Assembly: GCF_002377945.1 (NCBI RefSeq)
Contig: NZ_DFQV01000033.1
Coordinates: 62,001 to 126,000, forward strand
Origin: Psychrobacter sp. UBA3480
GTDB lineage: Bacteria; Pseudomonadota; Gammaproteobacteria; Pseudomonadales; Moraxellaceae
DNA: 64,000 bases
Reading direction: 5' to 3'
Position 1 is the stretch's first letter. The number at the start of each line of letters is the position of its first letter. Shown piece after piece: positions 1 through 8,866 of the stretch. The position numbers and the translations under genes are program-made. The notes under the pieces were generated by a model. It saw nothing but the letters and a program-made list of their open reading frames with translations. It had not been told where the DNA came from and did not search any database.

Positions 1-2
1 AC

Positions 3-3000
3 GTCTCAAATCATATGGTAGAGGCTAGTGAGGATGGGGTATACGTCTCAGAAATAGACCCATATACTAACAACATAGAGATTTCCCAATTCAAATTCAA
101 TGATGGTATATCTTGGAATGTAGACGATATTTTTGAGATGGCACCATTACGAGCAGATTCACTACAAACGCCTTCATCATTAGAAGAAGGTATGCCTTAT
201 TTTATAGATGCTTTAGTGGATCGCGCAGAAATTCCTTTCAAAGGTAAGACAAGTATTACTTATGGATTCTTAGATAACCCAAGCGACAAGCTAAGTGGCT
301 ATCAAGCCTTTACTGAAGAACAAAAAGGTGCTGTAAGGGATGCACTTTCGAAATATGCTGAGGTTCTTGGTCTTACTATCAAAGAAGATAATACTACCGA
401 AGCACCAGACTTAAAGCTATATTTGGACGACTTGTCTACAACGGGTAGCAGTACATTTGCTGGTTATGGAGATTTAGCTACAGGGGAGGTACATCTCAAC
501 TCCAAAATGTATGGAGGAGAGGGCTTATTACAGTCAGGAGAGTATGGATTTGAAGTACTACTTCATGAGCTAGGACATATATTTGGACTAAAACATCCTT
601 TTGAAATGCCATATTTGCCAAGTGATGAGAATAATCAAAATAATTCTATTATGACCTACTCCTCAAATGGCGAAAACGATACTGATTTAAAACTATTTGA
701 CATAGCTGCACTGCAATATCTTCATGGTGTAAATATAGACAATGCTATAGGGAACGATATATATGGCTTTGAAAACAAATATATATGGGATGGGGCAGGC
801 GTTGACACATTTGATGCCTCAGTCCAAACCGAAAGTACATATATAGATATTAACCAAGGTGGCTGGTCATATATTGCTGAGAAAAATGACAGTATCCTTG
901 CGCCTAACCAAAGCTTCATTGGATATAATACTCATATTGAGAACGCTATTGGCGGTAGTGGCGATGATACATTAGTGAGTAATGAACTCGATAACATATT
1001 ATCTGGTGGCCAAGGACAGGACACTTATGTGTTTAAGCAAGGTAATGGGCTTAATACAATAGTTGACTCAGATAACAATAGTAAAATAGTGCTTGAAGAG
1101 ATCAATACTAATCATTTATACAATTACAAAGGTAATATTTATTACAGTGCGTTAGGTGATGGTCTAATTGTCAATGTAGACGATATTGAGGCGTGGGAGA
1201 TAAATGGTGAAAACTATACTTCTAATGACATTAAAGTATTAGCCAAGGATATTATAGAAGTATCTGGTGAAGCTGAACTGACTTCAGATGCAGATAACGC
1301 TATATTGATCGACACATTGAACTCCTCTATCAAAGGTAATGATAAAGATAACATTCTCATTGGTAATAACAATGATAATACCCTAAATGGTGAGCAAGGT
1401 GCTGATCAGATGGCGGGCCAAAAGGGAGATGATATCTATTATGTTGATAACGAAAAAGATGAAGTTCTAGAGCAAGATGATGAAGGTATAGATACTGTTT
1501 ATTCAACTATTAATTACACTTTGATCGATGGTAATAATGTAGAAAACGTTACACTTTTGGCTGATGCGACAAATGGCATAGGTGATGACAGTGATAACGT
1601 TATTATTGGTAACGATAACAACAATATATTAATTGGTAATGGTGGTAGAGATACTATTAGCGGTGGTGAAGGCAATGATCAAATAATTGGTGATACAGAA
1701 GAAATCAAAGGTCAATATCACGGCAATGATACTTTGTATGGTGGGGCAGGTGACGATAGTATTTGGGGTAACGGTGGTAACGATATCATTGAAGGTGGAG
1801 AAGGTGATGACTATATTGAGGGCGATTCGCAGTCAATAGGTGGATCGTTCCATGGTGATGACACTATAAATGCTGGTAGCGGTGATGATACTGTTTACGG
1901 TGGCGGAGGTAACGACACTATTAATGGAGGAGATGGAGCAGATAACCTTTATGGTGATGATGCAGATTACAATAATCCGATAGGTCTTCAGTCTGGTAAT
2001 GACATTATCAAAGGTGGAAAAGGTTCTGATCTCATCTATGGCGGATCGGGTGATGATAAGCTCTATGGTGATGAAGGTGATGACTTTTTAATGGCAGGAC
2101 AAGGTGAGGATTATCTTTATGGTGGCGAAGGTGAAGATGCTTATTTCTTTGAACTTGCCACACTTCAAGATGGTAAAACCAATTATATTGTTGATACAGA
2201 TAGGAAAGGTCAAATCCTATTAGGAGATGACAACCTACTAGACAATGATTGGCAAATATTATCTATAAGTAATAACGAGGATAAGTCGGATGTTGTAGTC
2301 AAGTGGCAGGACGGGCTTGGCAATTATATGGAATACAACGCAAATAATATCATTATCACTAGTGACAACTTCACTTCAAAGATAGTTGCTGAAGGCTATA
2401 GTGTAGAAAGAAAGGCTGGTGGTCAGTTTGTTGTAGACTCTAATGAGAAGTCGGATGAGCCATTTTCTCATATGGTGACCGATCAAACGATGTTTAACCT
2501 CAGTGGCAACTCACTATTACTAAACTCTCTTCTTCCAAACTTACAAAAAGATCAAGATGGTAATTTTGAATCAGAATATCAAATAGAATATTATGATCCT
2601 CTGGTATTAGATCTTAATAAAGATGGAGTTATTAACACAGTTGCTGAAAACAATAAGCAAGGTGTCATGTTTGATAACGACGGTGACGGCATCAAAACTG
2701 CTACAGGTTGGTTATCGAGTGAGGATGGATTTTTAGTTAGAGATATTAATAAAGATGGTGTCATTAACAATGGTAAGGAGATGTTCGGAGATCAAACTGA
2801 ACTAAATAGTGGATTGATTGCCAAACATGGTTTTGAAGCATTGGCGGATTTAGATACCAATGCTGATGGTGTGATCAATAAAGACGATACCAGTTTTAGT
2901 GAATTAAGAGTTTGGCAAGATACTAATATTGATGGTGTCACTTCTCAAGATGAACTTAAAACTCTTGAACAGATAGGTATATCCGAATTAAATCTAAGCT

Positions 3001-6000
3001 TCGATTCAAGCAACGAGGTAGAGACAAGCGGCGGCACTGTAAAAGAACAAGGAAGTTATGTAGATAATGACGGTAACACATTATTGATGGCGGATATTAA
3101 CTTTGACCAAGATTTGATTCATAGTGACTTTATATCGACACCTGATGAAAAAACTGAAGGTCTGAACCTTTCTGGATTTGGCCGCTTAGATGACCTAGCA
3201 GACGCTGCCAAGGGTACTAATGAATTATCGATATTAGCTAAATATTTAGATGAAAACAAAGATATTGAAAATATTTTCGACCAGTCTGATAAATTATTAG
3301 AGTTATGGGCTGGCACAGACAGTAAGAATAATGATAGTGAAGTGGCTATCGTTAATAACAATAATATTAAATGGACTGAAAACGAAAATGCTGAACATGT
3401 GATTCGAATAAGACCAAATCAAGATCTACCAGAATATGTTAGTGAAACGAATACGGTTACTAACTATAGTTATTTGAACCAAAATGATAAGCAAATGGTT
3501 AAACTCATTGATGCGATTACTGGCATTAATCCAACCGATTATATTAACCAAGCTACTTCTGATCAGACATCTGAATTTCTTAATGTCTATCAAGATATTA
3601 AGACTGCTGTAGAGTCTGATATTATCAACCAGACGATACTTAAGCCTTATTTTGACAGTATTGAAGTGTACCAATTTAATCAATTAAATTTTACTAACTT
3701 TTTTAAGTTAGAAGCACTATTAGATACAAATTATCTAGCAGATGCCGGTAAAACCAGTATTCACTTACTTAACCTGTTAGGTATTAACACTGACGAATTC
3801 TCGGAATACAATTTTGGTGAAGGTTATCTAACTCTAGCAAATTGGTATACCACTAATAATGTCGTTATAGATCAATACATCGTAGAACATGGAGACATTG
3901 TAAACTCTATATTTATCGATGATTCAGTAACAGAGTTTGAGGTATCTAGCGGTGAAAACACTATTTATTTATCAGGAGTAAATGATAAAAAAGTTACTGG
4001 CTCTGATGCTGACGAGGTATTTGTCAGCGGCTTAGGTAATGACACTCTTATCGGTCAAGGTGGAGATAATACTTACATCTTTAGTTTAGATACTGGATCG
4101 GATATTGTCGATTTTGATTATGGCTCAACTGGTACGGATAAATTAATCTTTGAAAGCATTCCATTAAGCATGGTCTCATTTAAGTCTCAGGGTAAAAACC
4201 TAATTATTGGATATGAAGAGCAAGAGTTTACAATCACTAACGGGTTATTCTTAGATACTGATCGTACTTTAGAGTTTGTGTTTGACGATGAGATCGTAAG
4301 CTTTGAAACAATCATAAGTCAGCCTATTGAAAATATCGAAAATTCTGATTCTGACTATTTTAGTGGTTGGGAGGGTGATGACTACTTAACTGGTAATAGT
4401 AGAGACAACCAGCTTCACACATTTGAGTCAAACGACATACTTGACGGCAAAGCTGGTAACGATAAATTATTTGGACACACTGGTTATGACACTTACATCT
4501 TCGATTCTAATTCTGGAAATGATGAAATAATTGAAGATTGGTCACAGAAAGATGGGTCATACTTACAATTTAACTTTGAAAAATCATTACTCAAAGAAGC
4601 TTATTATCAAGATGGTGATCTTTACCTTTTATATGGAGTAGATAACCAACTGATACTTCGAGAAGTAGATAATAATGATTTAGCCAATATTGATATCAGT
4701 TTTATTGATAGTCCAAAAACCAGTATTGATAGTATCTTAAGAGATGCCTATATCATAGGTTCTGACAAAGATGATCAAGTTAATGATATTTATGTCACAT
4801 CGAACCATCATATCTATGGTCTAGAAGGAAATGATGAATTGCAGGGTAGCTGGACCGAATCAAACCATATTGATGGCGAAACAGGTGACGATATCATCAA
4901 TGGAGGCAATGCTAACGATATTATTATCGCGGGTGAAGGTGATGATACTATGTTTGGTCACCAAGGTGATGATGAGCTCCAAGGTGGTCAAGGACAAGAT
5001 TGGCTTGAGGGTGGCGAAGGTGCTGATACCTTGATTGGTGGCGAAGGTGACGATAACTATTTTGCTGACAATCAGGACACTATCGTTGAGAACGAGGATG
5101 AAGGGTATGATCGTATATTTATCGATGACTCCTTTGATTTATCCAATACTAATATTGAAGAGTTACACCTAAGAGGCACGAGTGATCTCAATGGTATAGG
5201 TAGTGAATTCAATAATGAAATTTACGGTAATTCAGGAAATAATTTTCTGGATGGTAAGGCAGGAGCTGATATCATGTCAGGAGGTGCTGGCGATGACTAC
5301 TATGTGGTTGACCAGTATGAAACGCTTGTGACTAACGATAATGGTTCTATTACCTTAATAGAGGGTGACAAAGTTGCTGAGGGCGAATTGAATGAATTTA
5401 ACTATATTATAGGCGATAGCGGTGGTATTGATACTGTAGAGCAGTGGGTAGATCATCACTATTATCAGATGAATGAGCAGAACATATGGCAAGATACTGG
5501 CAAATACCATATATTACAACGGAATGTCGAAAACCTTATCTTAAAAGGTGGCGCTAAAACAGCGTTTGGTAACGAGCTAGACAATACGATTACTTTGAAT
5601 TCTCAAGATAACTTTGTGAGCGGTCAGACGGGTAATGATACTATCATTTATAAAAAAGGTGGTGGCAAAGATACAGTCAGTGCTACTAATGATATATCGT
5701 CTCAAGACACCCTTGTCATAGAAGGTTACGATCTCAATGATGCTATATTTACCCGTGTTGAAAACACTTTAAGTGTACATGATATGCTGGTTGTTAGGCT
5801 CAAAGGTAGTGGGGATAGTATTACTTTCTTCGATTACTTTACTCCTCAAGCGTCTGCTGATGTGTTTGACTTTTCAACAGACCAAAACTTTTTTAAAAGC
5901 TACTTTGAACCCTCTCAATTTGAAGATTCAGAAGGGAACGAGCTAATACCATTGGGTGAATCATCATCAGACGATCTGCTTATTGACGACCAACCCATAC

Positions 6001-8051
6001 CAACCATAGACAACAAAATCGACCGCATTATCTTTGACAACAACGGCGCAGAAGTCATCCTTACTCAGCAAGACATTGAAGCCGCCATCATCGATAGAGC
6101 AGACAATCATGCGCCTACTGTCAATAAACACGCACAGGCTATTACCATCAATGATGACGAAGCTTTAAGCGTTCAGTTCGATGCCGATACCATTGTGGAT
6201 ACGGATACTTGGGACTCAAGCCTCAACTACCGCATTACTTTAGACAGTCAAAATGCTGATGGTAGTTACCAAGATATTCCTGATTGGCTAAGTTTCGATG
6301 CCGATACTCGTACGCTTACGGGTAGCCCAACTGTCGATAATATTGGCAACTATTCCTTCATACTATGGGCGGGCGACCTTTTTGGCACTAGTGCAGGCAC
6401 TTATCTCACTCTTACCGTCAATTCGAGCCAACCCGTTGATGTGCCTGTAGAGACAACGCCCGATAATGTAGTAGAAGGCACTGATAGCAGTGAGCAGCTA
6501 CTGGGTACAAATGGTAATGACCTTATCAATGGCTACGCAGGTGATGATCAGATTTTCGGTTTTGCTGGTAATGACACCTTAAACGGCGGGGCAGGCAACG
6601 ACTATCTAGCAGGCGGTAATGGTTCAGGTACCAATTCAGGTAACGATATTATCAACGGCGGCGCAGGTGACGATACGTTATCTGGTGAAGATGGTAACGA
6701 TATTCTGAATGGGGGCGCTGGTAATGACAGTTATGTATATAAAGCCAACAAAGGTATCGATGTCATTGATAACTCTGGTGGTGGTACTGACGTTATTTTC
6801 TTCCAGAAAATCGATAAGACTCAGTTAACGTATCATAAGGAAGGGAATGATCTTATCATCCTAGTAGATGGTGACTTGAATCAGCAAGTCAAAGTTACAG
6901 ACCACTTTTTAGGTAATGATCAAGCGATTGATTATATTGTTGCTAGTGACGGCATGATGGTATCAGCGCAGAGGATTGCTGGTCAACTGACGGCATTGCC
7001 AGAGTCAGATGATAGCGATACAGGTGGTAACGGTGATGATACTACCACACCATCAACCCCAACCACTCCAGAAGAGCCTGCCGATAACGTAGACCTGTCA
7101 GGTGACAACACGATAAAGGATACGGCTGGTAACGATCGATTAGAAGGTGGCCGTGGTAACGACACTTATATCTATACCGCTGGTAAAGACACTATTGTTG
7201 ATACGCATGGGATAGACGAGATTATCTTTAGCAATGGTATCACTTTTAACCAAGTGGGCTCAGGATTGATGAGTTCAGGTAACGATCTTATCTTGCGAGT
7301 GAATGGCGATGCCAACAATCAAGTCACTATCAAAAACTACTTTAGTAACGGCGATAGTATCATTGAAACTATTAGCTTTGAGACTGGTGGTAGTATGTCA
7401 CATGAGCAAATCTTCGGACTATTTGGTAAAGCCATACCAGAGGCCACACCTATCGATAATACAACGCCTAATGTATCTAATAATGATGCAGGTGCTGATA
7501 TTATCGGTACAGATGGTGATGACCAGCTTCAAGGTACGGACGTCGATAACAGACTCCAAGGCCTAATCGGCAACGATCATCTGGATGGTGAACTGGGTAA
7601 TGACATCCTCATTGGTGGTACTGGCAATGATCTATTAAAAGGTGGTAAAGGCAACGACCTCTATTACTTCGAAGCAGGGTTCGGCCAGGATACCATAGAC
7701 AATACTGGTGGCGGCATTGATAACATCTATTTTGATGGTGTTAGATTTAATGACATAGCCAGTGGACTTATGCGCAGCAATGACGATCTTATTCTCAAAG
7801 TGAGCGGCACTACAGACCAATTAACAATTGCTGATTTCTTTGAAGGTGGTGAGTCAGCAGTAGGTAATATCAGCTTTGCATCAGGCGGTAGTATCAGCGC
7901 TGATCAAATATTTGGTGCTTATGGTATCAATAATCCAAATCCTACTAATGTCTCTAGCTCGCAGCATCAAAGTACATTAGGCTCTATGTTAGATATGATG
8001 CAGCAGTTCGATGAGAATAGTATGAATAATGGATATGGAGACATTGTCTAA
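3..8051 (+). CDS. Giant RTX protein with serralysin-like zinc metalloprotease domain (5' end outside window)
   Basis: Probable secreted calcium-binding protease or adhesin exported by type I secretion. The frame is open to the left edge, so the ATG at 15 is probably internal; numbering below counts from it (2678 residues). Residues ~70-240 resemble the serralysin/M10 catalytic domain: HELGHIFGLKHP at 184-195 gives the zinc ligands and Glu185, and SIMTYSS carries the Met-turn at Met213. Many blocks of GGxGxDxxx calcium-binding nonapeptides follow (about 310-720, 1320-1760, 2155-2245, 2365-2400, 2495-2560). Asp-rich EF-hand-like segments lie at ~865-960, and a cadherin-like/putative-Ig domain at ~2032-2136. 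The C-terminus holds three copies of a ~95-residue module. Serralysins are usually near 480 residues, so this is a much enlarged architecture. No T1SS genes are in the window. Base composition changes near 5950. Family call is firm; substrate is unknown. Confidence 0.9.
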   Translation, partial: VSNHMVEASEDGVYVSEIDPYTNNIEISQFKFNDGISWNVDDIFEMAPLRADSLQTPSSLEEGMPYFIDALVDRAEIPFKGKTSITYGFLDNPSDKLSGYQAFTEEQKGAVRDALSKYAEVLGLTIKEDNTTEAPDLKLYLDDLSTTGSSTFAGYGDLATGEVHLNSKMYGGEGLLQSGEYGFEVLLHELGHIFGLKHPFEMPYLPSDENNQNNSIMTYSSNGENDTDLKLFDIAALQYLHGVNIDNAIGNDIYGFENKYIWDGAGVDTFDASVQTESTYIDINQGGWSYIAEKNDSILAPNQSFIGYNTHIENAIGGSGDDTLVSNELDNILSGGQGQDTYVFKQGNGLNTIVDSDNNSKIVLEEINTNHLYNYKGNIYYSALGDGLIVNVDDIEAWEINGENYTSNDIKVLAKDIIEVSGEAELTSDADNAILIDTLNSSIKGNDKDNILIGNNNDNTLNGEQGADQMAGQKGDDIYYVDNEKDEVLEQDDEGIDTVYSTINYTLIDGNNVENVTLLADATNGIGDDSDNVIIGNDNNNILIGNGGRDTISGGEGNDQIIGDTEEIKGQYHGNDTLYGGAGDDSIWGNGGNDIIEGGEGDDYIEGDSQSIGGSFHGDDTINAGSGDDTVYGGGGNDTINGGDGADNLYGDDADYNNPIGLQSGNDIIKGGKGSDLIYGGSGDDKLYGDEGDDFLMAGQGEDYLYGGEGEDAYFFELATLQDGKTNYIVDTDRKGQILLGDDNLLDNDWQILSISNNEDKSDVVVKWQDGLGNYMEYNANNIIITSDNFTSKIVAEGYSVERKAGGQFVVDSNEKSDEPFSHMVTDQTMFNLSGNSLLLNSLLPNLQKDQDGNFESEYQIEYYDPLVLDLNKDGVINTVAENNKQGVMFDNDGDGIKTATGWLSSEDGFLVRDINKDGVINNGKEMFGDQTELNSGLIAKHGFEALADLDTNADGVINKDDTSFSELRVWQDTNIDGVTSQDELKTLEQIGISELNLSFDSSNEVETSGGTVKEQGSYVDNDGNTLLMADINFDQDLIHSDFISTPDEKTEGLNLSGFGRLDDLADAAKGTNELSILAKYLDENKDIENIFDQSDKLLELWAGTDSKNNDSEVAIVNNNNIKWTENENAEHVIRIRPNQDLPEYVSETNTVTNYSYLNQNDKQMVKLIDAITGINPTDYINQATSDQTSEFLNVYQDIKTAVESDIINQTILKPYFDSIEVYQFNQLNFTNFFKLEALLDTNYLADAGKTSIHLLNLLGINTDEFSEYNFGEGYLTLANWYTTNNVVIDQYIVEHGDIVNSIFIDDSVTEFEVSSGENTIYLSGVNDKKVTGSDADEVFVSGLGNDTLIGQGGDNTYIFSLDTGSDIVDFDYGSTGTDKLIFESIPLSMVSFKSQGKNLIIGYEEQEFTITNGLFLDTDRTLEFVFDDEIVSFETIISQPIENIENSDSDYFSGWEGDDYLTGNSRDNQLHTFESNDILDGKAGNDKLFGHTGYDTYIFDSNSGNDEIIEDWSQKDGSYLQFNFEKSLLKEAYYQDGDLYLLYGVDNQLILREVDNNDLANIDISFIDSPKTSIDSILRDAYIIGSDKDDQVNDIYVTSNHHIYGLEGNDELQGSWTESNHIDGETGDDIINGGNANDIIIAGEGDDTMFGHQGDDELQGGQGQDWLEGGEGADTLIGGEGDDNYFADNQDTIVENEDEGYDRIFIDDSFDLSNTNIEELHLRGTSDLNGIGSEFNNEIYGNSGNNFLDGKAGADIMSGGAGDDYYVVDQYETLVTNDNGSITLIEGDKVAEGELNEFNYIIGDSGGIDTVEQWVDHHYYQMNEQNIWQDTGKYHILQRNVENLILKGGAKTAFGNELDNTITLNSQDNFVSGQTGNDTIIYKKGGGKDTVSATNDISSQDTLVIEGYDLNDAIFTRVENTLSVHDMLVVRLKGSGDSITFFDYFTPQASADVFDFSTDQNFFKSYFEPSQFEDSEGNELIPLGESSSDDLLIDDQPIPTIDNKIDRIIFDNNGAEVILTQQDIEAAIIDRADNHAPTVNKHAQAITINDDEALSVQFDADTIVDTDTWDSSLNYRITLDSQNADGSYQDIPDWLSFDADTRTLTGSPTVDNIGNYSFILWAGDLFGTSAGTYLTLTVNSSQPVDVPVETTPDNVVEGTDSSEQLLGTNGNDLINGYAGDDQIFGFAGNDTLNGGAGNDYLAGGNGSGTNSGNDIINGGAGDDTLSGEDGNDILNGGAGNDSYVYKANKGIDVIDNSGGGTDVIFFQKIDKTQLTYHKEGNDLIILVDGDLNQQVKVTDHFLGNDQAIDYIVASDGMMVSAQRIAGQLTALPESDDSDTGGNGDDTTTPSTPTTPEEPADNVDLSGDNTIKDTAGNDRLEGGRGNDTYIYTAGKDTIVDTHGIDEIIFSNGITFNQVGSGLMSSGNDLILRVNGDANNQVTIKNYFSNGDSIIETISFETGGSMSHEQIFGLFGKAIPEATPIDNTTPNVSNNDAGADIIGTDGDDQLQGTDVDNRLQGLIGNDHLDGELGNDILIGGTGNDLLKGGKGNDLYYFEAGFGQDTIDNTGGGIDNIYFDGVRFNDIASGLMRSNDDLILKVSGTTDQLTIADFFEGGESAVGNISFASGGSISADQIFGAYGINNPNPTNVSSSQHQSTLGSMLDMMQQFDENSMNNGYGDIV

Positions 8052-8360
8052 GTCGATTGATTTACCTTTTTACTCTTTATTCTAAAATAATTTAGAACCT
8101 TATAAAAAGCCAGATACTGCAAGTATCTGGCTTTTTGTTTTTTTATAAAGAGGTATGGTTTTTTATAAAAGACATTAGTTAGTGTTGTAAGTGCAACTCT
8201 ATTTTTTAATAGGAAAATTAAACATAGGAATAAATAGGAGTATTTGCTTATTTTCCTGAAATTAGATAAAAAAACCTTGAAAATGATGTAGCATATTTCT
8301 TTTGATCAAAATATAGTCTATAGGAGTTGAATATTTATAACTACTATCAGGTACGACAAT
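8052..8360. other. Intergenic region between RTX gene and recombinase module
   Basis: Besides the terminator at 8104-8140 this stretch is very AT-rich and has no gene I can support. It should hold the promoter of the downstream module and could hold the left end of the mobile element. No copy of the tRNA-Val 3' end and no obvious long direct repeat was seen. Confidence 0.5.
8104..8140 (+). terminator. Rho-independent terminator of the RTX gene
   Basis: A perfect 15-bp stem (8104-8118 with 8122-8136) around a 3-nt loop, followed by a T-rich tract, 53 nt after the RTX stop codon. Confidence 0.92.
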
Positions 8361-8864
8361 ATGCAGATCATCACAATAGGAAAAATACAGAAGCAAACTT
8401 TAGCACTATACCCGCAGGCTGTGTCTCTCTACAAGATTTATAACAAATTAATCTATCCTCATCTGAATAAGTATCAACTGAAATTTGAAGAAAGAAGCGC
8501 ACTATCTAGACCGTTAGTATGTGTTAAAGATGGCAGTACCTTATTCCTAGTGAACAGTTTCTCTCTTTTCAATATTTTAAAAAGCGTTAACAAAGTTAAT
8601 GAGGCATTAGACCAAGAAGTATTACTTGTAGAAATTAATGCTGATTTATTTAGATTCGATTTAGCATTTTATGAGCTGATAAACATGGTTTCTAGATATC
8701 ACAGCACAATAAAATTAGAGAGTATATATCTAGCACTTAGTGAGTTGTTAGATACTAAGATTAGTCAAAGGCTCTTCGTTAAAAATAACTTCTCCATAGT
8801 TTTATTTTGTAATCTGATAAATTTACCTGAAAGAACTTACCACAACCGAACTAAGATGCAATAG
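8361..8864 (+). CDS. Small protein of unknown function, first gene of large-recombinase module
   Basis: A 167-residue soluble protein that I do not recognise. It has no signal peptide, membrane segment or obvious zinc motif, and is mostly helical with many Leu, Ile and Asn. It ends 2 nt before the next gene and reads in the same direction as two very large recombinase-fold proteins, so it is probably co-transcribed and part of the same mobility machinery, like the small third protein of Tn554-type or other recombinase trios. That role is inferred from position only. The ribosome-binding site before the ATG is weak (AGG). Confidence 0.7.
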   Translation: MQIITIGKIQKQTLALYPQAVSLYKIYNKLIYPHLNKYQLKFEERSALSRPLVCVKDGSTLFLVNSFSLFNILKSVNKVNEALDQEVLLVEINADLFRFDLAFYELINMVSRYHSTIKLESIYLALSELLDTKISQRLFVKNNFSIVLFCNLINLPERTYHNRTKMQ

Positions 8865-8866
8865 TT

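Noticed and set aside
1600..2150. Dense short DNA repeats that could suggest a CRISPR or satellite array
   Set aside because: They keep the reading frame and encode GGxGxDxxx calcium-binding nonapeptides; there are no constant repeats with unique spacers.
4831..5034. Alternative-frame ORFs within the RTX gene (also 7303-7566)
   Set aside because: By-products of the repetitive coding sequence.
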